In this document: in pieces, positions 39,701-52,067 of the stretch | Position numbering within the stretch: the stretch's first letter is position 1 | Layout: each line of letters starts with the position of its first letter | Origin: Setaria digitata | Lineage: Eukaryota > Nematoda > Chromadorea > Rhabditida > Setariidae | Reading direction: 5' to 3' | NCBI GenBank assembly: GCA_003640385.1 | Contig: RCAB01000098.1 | Coordinates: 1-64,000, forward strand | DNA length: 64,000 nucleotides | Notes under the pieces: model-generated | What the model was told of the DNA's origin: nothing | Database searches by the model: none | Seen by the model: only the letters and a program-made list of their open reading frames with translations | Translations under genes and position numbers: made by a program

Positions 39701-39807
39701 GCTTACTCTAAGACTTACCTGCGAATATTGTCACTGGGGAAATCCAGAAAGCTTGTAAATGATCTGCAAAAAAGTGCCAACAGGATACTGTATTGAAGCA
39801 ACCTCAT
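36791..39807 (-). CDS. Unrecognised secretory-pathway protein with C-terminal membrane anchor, 328 aa
   Basis: Eleven exons keep one frame: 39807-39719, 39513-39364, 38694-38664, 38471-38354, 38244-38111, 38086-38057, 37968-37868, 37829-37809, 37762-37709, 37611-37510, 36947-36791. Residues 1-19 form a signal peptide (MRLLQYSILLALFCRSFTS). The ectodomain has segments such as IGGYPNFVEEIYIYDG, SYSYGDEIRINNG, DVSGRCTHLYKQNMKYKVNY and VCDKTGDYC, about ten Cys and some N-x-S/T sites. Residues about 313-328 are hydrophobic (FVILIPLLVLLLLYIS), either a tail anchor or GPI-attachment signal. I do not recognise the family. The MSVRFAVQQGSILGLLIEY stretch gives a faint, unproven impression of tectonic proteins. 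The small exons (21 and 30 nt) rest on splice motifs and phase only. The gene is divergent from MITD1. Confidence 0.6.
36981..37087. repeat. Direct repeat, copy B (about 107 bp)
   Basis: Partner of 36629-36736; it lies in the last intron of the minus-strand membrane-protein gene. The two copies therefore bracket the terminal exon. Confidence 0.85.
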
Positions 39808-41165
39808 TACGTCCGGTATAGCATAATGCCGAAAGCGTTGTCATGGTGAAGGCTCCAAAGCTTCTCAATATTCGGTTTTAGTTAGCTCAATTGCAGGCTA
39901 GCCAAGTATCGATCCAATTGACATGAATAAATTTCAGTCTGCAATCAATACTAATAGGGAAATTAAAATGCATTTGTGAAGTAAAAATAAAGAAACAAAC
40001 CCTATTTCCCACTTTGCCAGAATCCATCAAATATGCAAAGAGAAATGAGACATGAAGGAAAAAGGAGGGAAAAATAACCTGATTGTTATGAGTTGACTAG
40101 TTGTCATATTTGTCAAACTAATTTTAATTTTAAAAAATTCAATTTGACAAAGGTGATGCATTACACAAGCCACTCTCAACTAATTAGTCTTTTGTTCTGA
40201 AATCGGAGCTTGCTAAGAAAGCAAATTAACCACATCACCTGCAAAGTGGCAGTTATCCTGTAAAGTATCCGAAAACCTCCCAAAGACACAGCACTAATGT
40301 ATATGTTAAAATGATAAAATTTCATAGTGTCCAATTGTGATTGTAACAAAACGAGACGGGTCCGTCATCCTTATATTTGAGAAAAGGGGTCATCGAGCCG
40401 AACGGGAACGCGGTGGTTAGTAGTTTTAGGTGCGCGGGGGTGAGTTTGTTTTTTTAACGTGGTGAGTTAATTGCTTTTAATTAATGAATGTGGTGAGCTT
40501 TGTGACAGGTGTGTGTGGTTTTGAGATGAATGTAAAACAGGTGGGATTAGTTTTTCAATGAACCAACACTATGACATGGCCATTCCACTGTATTTGTTGT
40601 GGTAAATTTTAAATGCGTAAAGAATTCTTTCGGAAAAAGAAAATGAATAAACTAATTAAGAAATATGTAGCTTAAGATATAGATACTTAAGGATTGGCTG
40701 CACTCTGCACAATGCTAATATTTGGTCATGTTTGACATTCCTGATCTAATGGATAGCAGGTGCAGAAAAAACTGTAGCTGAAGAACATAAAAAATATGTT
40801 GGAGTAGTTTGACAAATTAAGAACGGATGTCACCCATCTCTTCTTAATTACAGTTGATAATTAAGAGGGATTATTTTTGTTTCTTTATTTTTGGAACGAA
40901 GATTTGACTGAAAACAAAAATTCTTAGTGCTTTTTTTTTGTTTCAAGACGAGTTTTATGGTGCAGATTACAAGTGTTTTTATGTGATTCATTTGGGTTAT
41001 GGATATACAAGACATTTTTTTTTTTTTTTTTGTGTAACGAAGTTTTCTTCACTCACAATTTTGCCATGTTTTTGATCTGTTATATAATTCCTCAATTGTT
41101 TTTCTCTGGTGACCTGAAGTTCCGCGTAGGCTAATGAATGTGCTTGTAATTTCGGAAATATTTCA
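39808..41165. other. Divergent promoter region
   Basis: Between the minus-strand membrane-protein gene and plus-strand MITD1. A GC-rich patch lies at about 40390-40450 (CGAACGGGAACGCGG, GTGCGCGGGGGTG), likely promoter or first-exon sequence of MITD1. TTTCAG at 41161-41166 is the probable spliced-leader or 5' UTR acceptor. Confidence 0.45.
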
Positions 41166-41213
41166 GATATTCAGGAATTTTTAGGGCAAAATAGAAAGCT
41201 AAATGAATTGGCC

Positions 41214-42600
41214 ATGCAGTCCTTCATTGACAAAAGTAAACCGATATTGCAAAAAGCAGTTGCTCTCGATCGAGATAATAAAAAAGACGAAGCGGTGGAG
41301 AGTTATGCGGAGGGTATAACTTTACTGCTCGAGGCTATGTCGTGTAATTTTTTTTTCCTTGGAAAACAATAGATTTTTTTGCTGTTTATTTTCGCCTTTC
41401 GAAAGAAAGGTGCTATTAATATATCAGGAATGATTTTTTTTTTCATTTTCTCATTTTCAACAATTAAAAGGCGTATTATATTGAAAAACAAAAAATTCGA
41501 ATTAAATTTTGTAGGTCGTTAGTTTTTCGTAGTTAACGGAAGAAAAGCAAATAGAAGTCGGGTTGCACTGTTCATTTCAGGTAATGACTCCACAGATAGT
41601 GTGAAAGAAGCATTACGTAATAAAATTTCGAAATATTTGGCTCGAGCAGAAGTTCTAAGAGGACAAATTAAACCAGAAGTCCTTTCGGTGGACCAAATAC
41701 ATATTAAGCACAATGATGTATGGCTTAACTTCTCCATACTACGTTAACTAGGCTTGGAGGTTTCATCTTGTTATTTATATATTTTATCAACTTAAGAAAA
41801 GTCACAAACTTGTGGTTTACATTTTTTATTTTTTGAGGGGGAAAAAAATATGATTTGCAACCGAAAAAAACGAAGTATTTCTTGTAAACTTATTGTGTCT
41901 GCAGTTTTTTTAACGTATAAACGTTCATAATCTGCAGACTGGTTTTGGTTATGAAAGAATCTTCAAGCGATGCGCGGACAATGAACTTACAGAGATTAAC
42001 GTTCGAGATGCCTACATCATGCTTCCCTATCAAGTGTGCTTTAACTTGAAGTGGATAAAATGAAAATCAGGAGTAAAGATTATTTTCGGTTTTTTAGGTG
42101 GTAAATATGAGCATTTTGGTAAAGAAGTTAAGTGAAAAGCTTATTTCAGGTCTTGAATTTTGTACGTTTCTGTGAGCTCTTTGTTCTTCATGCACCAAAT
42201 CTAAAAGTCATTTATTTATGGACGCGCTACGATACTAGAGCAGATGGTTTGTTGCAACAGTTGAAAGGTAGTTTATCTTGCCGCAACATCGAACTGAATG
42301 TTTGCTACGACGAGAATTTTCATGATCGCGAGATCAGGCAGGCTTTATTTGAAAGTGATTAGAAATACATTATATTTTCTCTCGGATGCTTCGTTTTTCA
42401 AATATTAATAATTATAATTTAGATTCAGTAATGGTTGGATGGTGAAAATTGGACGCGGGTTAAATTATTTCCAAAGTGTTGGACATTATGAAATTGGTTC
42501 ATGTGATTTGAATCTAAGGAAGTGTTACGAAACAAGCATCGATATTTTTAAATTCAAACTGCCTCTTTGTCTTAGTAACAGTAATTCTGTTAGTCAGTAA
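41214..42600 (+). CDS. mitd-1: MITD1 homologue (MIT domain protein, ESCRT-III binding)
   Basis: Five exons: 41214-41343, 41581-41717, 41938-42033, 42150-42337 and 42423-42600, giving 242 aa (human MITD1 249). Residues 1-75 are the three-helix MIT domain ([48 protein letters not shown]). Residues about 95-235 are the MITD1 C-terminal phospholipase-D-like domain, with [39 protein letters not shown] and [19 protein letters not shown]. Family role: recruited to the midbody by ESCRT-III tails, stabilises abscission and binds membranes. The fourth intron begins GC (CAG/GCAGGC) instead of GT; the frame and the conserved EIRFSNGW demand it. The start follows a TTTCAG acceptor by 48 bases. PA28gamma follows 657 bases downstream on the same strand. 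Confidence 0.92.
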
Positions 42601-43256
42601 ATGAAAAGGACGATCGGTCTTCGAAGAAAAATTAATATATATGTAATAAAAGATCCGATGAGAAAGCGATGAAGGAAAAGTTCTCTAACATTGTGTTTTA
42701 TTGAAACTATACTGATTTTTTACCTTTTTATGTGTACCTCCTTTTACAAACTTTTGTTCTCACTTTTATCCGCTGAAGATTTATTGTTATCTGCGATTTG
42801 TACGTTTACCTAATTTAAAATAAATAATTTTCGCATTGCATTGTTTTATTGAATGAAAGAAATGTGCTAAATTATAAGAATATTGAAATGATTTCTATTT
42901 CAGCGTAGTAGGAAGGAAATAAAATGAAAGCCTATGAACATATGCGTGTATTATGTACCAGTACAGGATTTAATAAATATTTTAGAGCTTTTTTCGTGTA
43001 GCTTGTTTATTCTTTTACGCCGTTTGATCAACAGGCCAAATACCCGATTTTATTTTATCTATTTTTTTTTTTTTTTTAATTTGAGGATTTTTTTGGCGTC
43101 ATTTTGTATAGGATTTACTATTAAATGGCTTTGTAAGACACGAGTGGCGATTTTTTTTTTTTTTTTTCACTCCCTTTCACTTCGTTGTGGTGCTGCTATC
43201 TGCTCTGTGGGGCTTAAATTCCTTTAATTTTTTTAAATTTCCAGGCCGCATGCTGC

Positions 43257-45228
43257 ATGATGTTATCTGAAAAGAAGCAGAAAAGTGCAGCTGTACGTGG
43301 TGTAAGTTGAAATCCAATTTATTCATCAATAATAATTTTGACTTGCTAAATCTGCAAACTTTTCGGATTCTCTGGAATATTATTACTGTAGAGAATTTCA
43401 GCTCGATGCCTACAAAACAAATTTAATGAAACAAGCGGAAAAAATAGTATTGGAAGAATTCCCGAAGAAAGTACTAGAATTCAATAACCTGCTTGAGGTG
43501 CTTTTCTATATGTCTTGTTTATTTGTTATCGAATATTCATGTAGAGAAATTTATATGCATATATATATAATTCTGGTCAATTGATTTTCACTGATTTTCT
43601 TGAAAACACAAAAATATTCCGTCTTAGTATTGACTGGTTGCATATCTCGAAGTATTTTTAATTCGAAAAGAAAAATTTGTCCATGATTTTTAATGGATAC
43701 TATTTTATCTCTTTTACATTTTGATCATTTTATCAGTTTTTGCAGGATGAGCAGTTTTCCTATGAGCGATTACCAGAACTGTTACCGAATATTGACTTAG
43801 GAATCCCATACTCGGAGCAACTAATGGAATATGCGGTAATTGCGGAACTTGATCTTGAAATTATATGTTGCTTTTTTTAAGTGTATTTTAGTTCAGATCT
43901 ATAGAATTAACATTATAGAATGACAAAAACTCAACGGAACACGAAAATGATGATGGAGTTCTCAAAAAGAAACGAAAAATTGATCACACGAGTATCCAAC
44001 CTCTTCACGGTTACCATTTATTTGTGTTTAACTACTACGATTGTCAACATTATGTTTGAGATCATGCATACTGAATACTTCGAATACAGGCCCTAGCGTG
44101 AGCAGTGTTTCGAAACAAGTCTGAACAATCTTTTATGATCTTCAGAATAGTGAAAGTAGTGCTGATCATCAAATCATCATCATATCTGATCCATTTTTCT
44201 TTTTTTGTTTTTGAAATAGAATTTACTAAATTAAATGCATATTTTTTGCTGCATTACAAATTAACTTATTTCAAAACATTAACAAACTGAGAAGGTGCTT
44301 GGTTTCAGGGACTTCTGTTTATGGTTTTATCAATGGTACTGTCAAGTGTAACGAAAAACTTGCTAGTCTTACAGATATCACACGGCCTTTACTACGTGAT
44401 TCGGTTGAAGCAGTGAATAAGGTTTGCTAGAATAATAGTTCTTGGAAAAGATGGAAAAAGAAAATTCTAGAATGTTCGTAATTTTTTGATGTTCTCTAAC
44501 GAGATTGCACTAAAAGCTAGAAATACATTATCCACTAAAACTATTAAGTTGCATTTTCCAGGTAAAAATGTGGATATTGTTTTTAATACCACGTATTGAA
44601 GACGGCAACAACTTTGGAGTTTCTATTCAGGAAGAAGCTCTCAGTGAGGTCTCTTCCCTAAGCTCTTATTTCAGTATATAAAGCGAATTCATTATTTCTT
44701 CCTCTAATGCCCTATTGTTTAAAACACTCCCGAAATTCAGAGTTTTATTCATGTACGTGTAAAACGTGACTGCAGTCACACCCTATTTTTTTTAGGTGCG
44801 TACTGTGGAAGGTGAAGCGGCATCGTTTCTTGATCAAATGTCTCGATATTTTGTTAGCCGTGCTCGTCTGGTAACCAAAGTAGCAAAATATCCCCATGTT
44901 GTAAGCTATTCTTGAGGATTTATATTTGTAATTCTAAAAGTTGTCTCTCCTGTGTTGAATGTTCATAGTATAGTCATGGCAGCTTATAGGATTAATATAT
45001 GCACCTCACGTTTGTTCATTTCATAGTTCTGTGTGGAAGGAATCATAAAAATCTCTTTAGGAAGACTATCGTCGGGCTATTCTGGATATGGACGAGAAGC
45101 AGTTCATTAATATTCGTCTTGTACTGACTGAGATGCGCAATCATTTCGCTACATTACACGACATGATCACGAAGAATCTTGAGAAAATCAAGACGCCACG
45201 AAGTAACAATACGGAGCATATGTATTAA
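43257..45228 (+). CDS. psme-3: Proteasome activator PA28gamma (REGgamma, PSME3)
   Basis: Eight exons: 43257-43301, 43402-43497, 43746-43835, 43919-44009, 44309-44421, 44562-44648, 44796-44900, 45061-45228, giving 264 aa (human 254). The N-terminal helix has EEFPKKVLEFNNLL. The loop insert carries KKKRKID, a nuclear signal. The C-terminal four-helix region is highly conserved: IPRIEDGNNFGVSIQEEAL (activation loop), EGEAASFLDQMSRYFVSRAR, KYPHVEDYRRAI and LHDMITKNLEKIKTPRS..TEHMY. Family role: a homoheptameric cap of the nuclear 20S proteasome, stimulating ATP- and ubiquitin-independent breakdown. An ATTTCCAG acceptor 12 bases before the ATG pair suggests trans-splicing. Exon 3 could instead start 9 bases upstream (adding FLQ); both keep frame. 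Confidence 0.95.
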
Positions 45229-46051
45229 TTAGAAAACTTTTGAATTATTCCTTTTTAAAGTATGCCGTGTTCTATTGACATATGTTTGAAAAGAAACCAC
45301 TACTACCATTCATGTCAAAGACATTTGTGAAGTTAATATGATGCTTTTTTTTTCATGGGACTTCTTCATCCAGTCTTATGTTGAACATAGCTTAAAAAGT
45401 AGATATTGTTATGCAAAACTTGTTATCTGGAGCGGAGTATTTGTTTTCATGTGACTTCGTGCCTATTTCAGATTAGGTTAGACGCAGCTTAGAGAACTTG
45501 TCAAGATGGTTATTTCGAAGTTCCATGATTCAGAACTATCGGTAGCAATAAATTAGATCTTTAAATTTGTGGTAAATGTGGTAAGGTTTTTGTGTAATTT
45601 TACTACTAGTTAGTGATTTCAGTTTGACTGCAATTAAGGGTCTTTGTGTAAGGCGATAATCAGATTGTTGGAACTTCTAAAAAAAAAGGGCAGTTCTTAA
45701 TACTGAGCTAGCTTATTTGTGCTTCAAGTGGAAGAATTTTCCGTTTAAAATCAGGTTCTTTATAAAATGTGAGAATAAAAATTAAATGATTTTTGTCATG
45801 CGGCCAATTAGATTTTGAACAAATAAATTTTTAATGAACTAGGAGATTTTTTAATGAACTTATTTAAGGGTTACTAACATTTTCATATGTCTTCTTTATA
45901 CAAGACTAAATTTATGTTGAAATTTATACTCTGAGTAGTTCCCCATTCATTACTTCTTCCGTTAACACGATTACTACAACAAATATATTTTTCATATTTA
46001 ATTTAATAATTTTAACAAATCAGCACGATTTAATTCAATCATTTATTTATA
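45229..46051. other. Convergent 3' region
   Basis: 3' UTR of PA28gamma (AATAAAAATTAAA near 45773) facing the minus-strand exon candidate at 46052. No gene seen. Confidence 0.4.
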
Positions 46052-46192
46052 TTATCCATATCCAAATAATCTCAAATACGACAGATAACTGTAAAACTTG
46101 TCCATCGAAAAAGTAATCACACAATGCTCTATTGGAATTTTCCTCATCCACATAATACTATCCGACAGCTGATGTGATTGCGACTCCATTAT
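46052..46192 (-). CDS. Orphan terminal exon or 45-aa small gene, unrecognised
   Basis: TTTTTTCAG (minus strand) ends at 46193, followed by ATA ATG (ATG at 46189) and 45 codons: MESQSHQLSDSIMWMRKIPI, then EHCVITFSMDKFYSYLSYLR, then LFGYG and TAA. An AATAAA signal follows within 20 bases (46037-46042 region). Composition is clearly more protein-like than the AT-rich surroundings. It is probably the last exon of a minus-strand gene whose other exons lie in the following long AT-rich stretch, or a trans-spliced micro-gene. Confidence 0.35.
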   Translation of the reverse strand: MMESQSHQLSDSIMWMRKIPIEHCVITFSMDKFYSYLSYLRLFGYG

Positions 46193-49100
46193 CTGAAAAA
46201 GGATGACTAATCAAGTGAAAATTGAAAGAATCGGTCATCTCCGGGGATAAGCGAGCTTGTGATGCATCTCTCTATCATGATAAAATGATTGAATGGCGAT
46301 AAATTTCAGTGAATTCGATAGTGCCTAATAAATCATCCTTCTTTCGAGAACTGGATCAAGTTTTCAGTTTTCTTTTTCAACGAGTCATCATTTCCTGCGC
46401 TCTATCATTCGGGATATTTTTTCACCAGTAACACGACCAGTCGCCACAACAGGATTATTTTTGTTTTAAATAGATACTTCTCATCGGCACCCCTTATATT
46501 TGGTATCTTTTTCATCACATAAATTTATTATCCATAATTTTAAAAAACGATCATTTACAGTGTGATTGTTTATTTTTTAACCATTACCATCAATAATATT
46601 AATATGATTGCAACGATAAAAGTTAATTATTTTGGTTGAAGATATTTTCTTCTAAGAAATTTTTTTTGAAAGTTTTGAAAGCTCATTTTAAAAGTAATTG
46701 AAATTTTCGAAACCGATTTTAAAACGCTGCTTAACTGCTAACTAGGAATTGTTTAGAAGTGAATTTATTTAACCTTTTCAAAAGTAAACTTGTGAAAATG
46801 AGAAGAAAGCAAACAAGAAATATATAGGAATAAGTGCTAGCCTTAAATCTTCTCACCTGATCAGTTCAATTGAAGTTCTCAGTTAGAATTTCAGGATTTC
46901 ACTGTCCTTTTATTTTTAGGGGTCTAAATTTTATTTTCTACACTTATAGTTCTGTCGTATGATGGGATAGGACAAGATTTGTTATCCACTTTCTCTTAAC
47001 ATCATTACCCGTAATCGCTATCACCTACACTTATTGCTGCTGTCATATTGTTTTTAAATCAAAAAAGCAGCTTGAAATGTCCAGATTTAAAAAAAAAATT
47101 TTTTTTCGAAATTCTCAAATTTAATAGAAATATCCTCGACAAATCGCAATCTTTCTTGCACTGGAGTTTGAATTTGTTTGGTGCAGGAAAACTTTCCAAA
47201 ATATTTTCTTTAAATAAATTTATCTGAAAAAAAAAAAAAAAAGTAAAACAATCGTGAAGAAATTTCATTATCTCATCAACCAACACTTTTTTATCGCACT
47301 ATGATCTAATTTAGAGATTGTTGATAGCAAAAAATAAAGTAATAAAAATAGGAGTAATGAAGTTGTAAGCAGGTATAATTTTACGATTATTCTTTCCTAA
47401 TTTAATCCTTTCTTGTTTCTGATATGACAGGTAAGCAAAAAAGGTGAAAGAAAAAGAGTATCGGAGAGGGGGAATATCAGGCAGGTGCTAAGCTTTTTCA
47501 ATTCTACTTAACCAGCTTATTTTTCTTTTCGTGAAAAATCAGATGAAAAAAGTAGGATGAAAATGAATGTGAAATTTGCCAAACAATATAAGAAAGAATT
47601 CTTTTTTTTTTTTAAATCTCAGATTAGTCGAATTAAACAAATTCTCAACCATATTATTATCTATTGGGCTAGCCAGTAGCTAATTCTACAATTCTATAAG
47701 TATTAGCTTTCCCTAATTTATTTATTTATTTTTTCCATTTAATAAATCAATTCAACTGATTGCTGATTTTTTTTAAGGTGTTAAAGAGAAATGAAGACCA
47801 AAAGATCCATTGCAGTTTTTATTTTTTATTTTGTTCTCTTGCTACAAAGTAGAAAAAAAAAAAAGGAAACTTAATACAAAGATAAATTACATTTGTCAGT
47901 TAAAGATCAGCCGGAATTTATGAACTAATCAGTAATTAATATATTTTCAGATTAAGAACACACACGGACAGATAATTTCTAATTTTATATCAAATATGAA
48001 AAAAATAAATAATTTAAAGAAATTATAGTTATCACTGTACTGAAACAAATCAGCGCGTTCGCTCATGCTATCAGTTAATCATTCCTGTTTTTTTCTCCAC
48101 CGTTCCTGTTACATTTATATCTAAATATCTTATCAATTTAATAGAAAAAATAGTAGAGAAAAATGAAAATCGATCATGAAAATCAATAATCTTAAGTAAA
48201 AAAAAAGAAAAAAGAATTGTAATGATAATATTTGCATTGATTTGTAGATTGCTATGGAACGTTACAAGCTTACTTAGACCTAGATTGCTCTCTTCATTCG
48301 TTATTTAGCATCATCTAATTGTTTGTGTTAAGCAACGAGTCTAGATAATTCATTTCTCCTACTGTGCCATCTATCTAAGGTTATACTTATGGTTCTAACA
48401 GAGAAAATATTGATCATTAAATTTATACATTTGCCCATTATATGTTTCGTTTTTTTTTTTCTTCACTAAAATTTTGGGAAATTATTTTTTTTTTTTTTCG
48501 AAAATTTACGATATAAAAAGAAGAAAATTTGTTTGTTACATTACGAATAGTTGAAGAGGATTTAATAGAGAATCCTTTCTTATAAAGCAGAGGATTTCAA
48601 AAAAAAAAAAGAAAGTTACTTCACTAATTGAATTGATCGACTAAGTGATTCCGGAAATATTTTCATCGATCTATTCAATTTATATTATTCCAGAAAATTA
48701 TGAAAAAGAGAAGTTATAATACACAGCGAATACTAATCTTTCATAATGATGATGCCTTTCAAATTCATTTCTACCTGTCAAGGTATAGATCGATTTATCA
48801 AGGAAGGATTCAATTTTTTAAGTGCCTATTGTTTCCATATTTTATGTCATTTTACTCATTCCAACGATTCTAGGTATTTTAACTATTTTTTAATTGCTAA
48901 TAAGCATCTAAATTGTTAAATGTCAAAAGAAAAGAAAAACTGAGCAGTAAATTAGACACATATAAACTAATTAATGGTTTCATGATGTACCATTTTTCTT
49001 ATCATATAGCGTTTATTTGTTCAGACCGTTGAATTCTTCCACCATATGAAAGTGTCATTTTTTTATTTCTGCTATTTTTTTAGTCAGAATGGTTTCAGAA

Positions 49101-52022
49101 GCCTTCATCAAATGCTGCTTACGTTAAATGTCATGGAATCTTTCCAATGTAACCTTCGAACTTTTTTTTTTCATGAAATTTTGTAACCTTCAAAATGGAT
49201 GATCTTTTCTAATTTGCTTAATCCATAGACCGATCATGTTTCTAATTCATGTGCATGTGTAAATTTAAAACAGTAAGTATCAGTGTGACATTTTTTTCAC
49301 TTTTTGGGACATTTCTATCGCTTTTACCTCAATCACATTCCTTTCAGCTCTCCATCATTTCGGCTAATTATACAAACAAAGCCTTCATAGTCCAAACTTG
49401 TGCTGACTAGAATTCAAACTTTCGAATGAATGATCGAATTAATAAAGTTCGATGTTTCGCTCTTTCCTGAGCATCTGATAATTTAGTAAACGAAATTTAC
49501 CCAAGCAAATGATGAGAATATCGTTTGGAGAAGACGATGACAGTATTTATTTAATTAAATAGTTATTGAAACTTCTGGTAGCTGTTAAATAATTAGTACA
49601 ATTTATTATGCTCATTTTCACTGCTCATCTGGCATTTTCCTACTCAAAAATAACTTCTTCCTGACAGAAAAGTATTCATGAAACTTAAAACATTTGAGGA
49701 AAATCTGATGAATCTTAAATTAGTTCTCATAGATTTAAACTAAATCCAAGCATTGTTGCCAGTATTGAGCATAAAAATTTTGTTTTATCAAACTTTTTAA
49801 TGAACTCCTCTAATTTAAATTTAAACTATTAAATATATCACTTAGTTTCAAATAGCTCCCTTTTTCTCTAATGTTTGTTTCAGGAAAATTTTTTTTTTTA
49901 TTTTTCAAAATTGCTCCATTTTCACAAGAAGAAATTCATTACTTTCGAAAATGCATTCAAAATTTAAAACGATGCAGTTAATATAGTATTTATTGATAAA
50001 GAGTAAATATTAGACACTTTGGATGGATTGATCATAGAATAAATTGTATTGAAGGTGCATTTGTATATAGCAGTAATAAAACACTAAAAGACCGAAAAGT
50101 TTCACTAAATTAAACTGACAAGTTATTAAATTTTTAGTGAAGTTTGAGACAGAAAATTGGAATTATTTACAAAAAACAATCTTTTGTGAAAAAGGAATTT
50201 CTACAAGTAAATTCACGTCAAGTGGTAAGATAAAAATGATAATGATATGATGACAACGATCATTGATAGCATATCATTCTATAATAACTGTAGCAGATAC
50301 ATAATATAGATCATAGTAGCTTTTGTTTTTTGTTGTTATCATTAATATCTTGCTAATTAATATCTACTTTTGTTAATCAGTTCTACAAAAAGTTTGAAAT
50401 TCCATCATTTATCCAAATTTTCAAATTTTTTTTTTTTTTAACTCAAATTTTTTTCTTTATTTGACATTAGTGTTTGTAAAATGATTAATTATATAAGGGA
50501 ATAGATATATTTTAAACAGTCAGATTTTGCATATATATAAAGTGGAATGGTATGATCAAATTAGATATTATCAAACATTAATCATTTTGACTGATCAGTT
50601 AGAATTTTCGCTATTCATTTTATCGTATCCTAACCGAAATTTTAATTTAAATAAGCAAAAATGTGAAAAATATTACATGAACAGAAAATAGATGTGAAAT
50701 TAATTCATCAAGCAGAATCACTATTAAATTCGAAAGATTTAATGATATAGAATAAATCTTCATAAGAAATTCTAATCCAACCATTCATCTTGCACTCAAT
50801 TTATCTTCTGATTCCATTCAATTCTAATTCAATACTAAATTGACAGCTCAACAAGTCCTGCAAAGTTGCTTCTAGATTCATCACTGTATTTAATCTTATC
50901 ATTCTCTATCGCTTCAACACGGTAAAATTAAAGAGAAAGAATTTTTTTTTCTCCGTTTTGTGATCCTTAAATAATTTGAAATTTCAATTTTGTCATCATT
51001 TTCATTTTGTTACGCTGTTTCTTCTTACCGTAACAACTGGTAGCAATTGACATTTTATTATCAATATTTAATTATCACTTGGTACTTTATCTCAACATTT
51101 CGTATTAGCAAATATTATCACCCAGTACTTTATTGCCAACATTTTATTATCGTTTCTCTCAAACTTATCCTCATTGATTTCATGTTTCTAATACTTAAAA
51201 ATATTTTTTCTTTTATAATTTTAAATATTTCGATGTTTTCTTCCTTCCATATCCTTTGCCTTCTTCGTTTTTCGATCATTGCATTTATTCTTTTTGCAGT
51301 ATTAATTAATCAGTTAGGACTACTGTCTATCCATAGAGTTACTAAATTATATATTTTCCGGTATGCTAAATGTTATATTTATTCACCTTGCACTATTTTG
51401 ATCTTTGAAACTAATTAACAAACTAACTAAGTGCCAAAAGTTTATTTTAGAACTTCATCCTCATCATCTTATTTCATGCCTTCTTCTTCCTTCATCCTTT
51501 CCCTCATTTCTCTTAATTAGTTGAGCTCAAATCCATAATTAATAATATCGTCTTCCTTTTTGTTTCTTTTCCCTGATTTTCTTTCTTGTCTCTGGCATTT
51601 TCCTAGCAGTATATGACACTATAATTCGATGTCTCTTGAATTTTTCTTCTTTCTTCTTTTTCCTCTGATCTGACTGAATTCGATTTTTTTAACAGCTATT
51701 TTAAATTGCATATTCTACGTTCGATCAATTTTTTTTTTTCATAGCAAATTTTTTAAAATATTTTCGAATCACTGAAATTCAGTGAAAATAAAGCAGATGA
51801 GCTTATCCAGCGTGTGAGATATGCTTTATTAAAAATTGAGAGAATATTTGAAACAATTCATCGAACAGATGTTCAAAATTGATGTTTTAGAATTCAGGAA
51901 TAACAACTGCTCATGTTGAAATCAGGTCTAGGTCTATGGAAAATCAAGCAATATCTTGAAAGATGGAGAGGTTGAAAAAAAAAAAAAAAAAATTGGAGAG
52001 AGCTTCATTTCATTATGGATAG

Positions 52023-52067
52023 ATAGAGTGATATGATATGACTGTCGGTCTTATCATATCACTCTAT
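52023..52067. repeat. Inverted repeat / hairpin with 16-bp perfect arms
   Basis: Arms 52023-52038 (ATAGAGTGATATGATA) and 52052-52067 are exact reverse complements. After one T-T mismatch three more pairs form, leaving a 5-base loop. The stem is about 20 bp and the whole hairpin 45 nt, shorter than a usual miRNA precursor. Confidence 0.85.

Noticed and set aside
47059..47286. Minus-strand 75-codon ORF preceded by poly-T and CAG
   Set aside because: The acceptor is good, but the frame continues into a poly-Lys/Phe tail without a donor, and another frame looks equally protein-like, so no call is justified.
51047..51418. 123-codon plus-strand ORF rich in Ile/Phe/Leu/Tyr
   Set aside because: The composition equals that of random AT-rich DNA; no motif, and no splice site connects it to anything.
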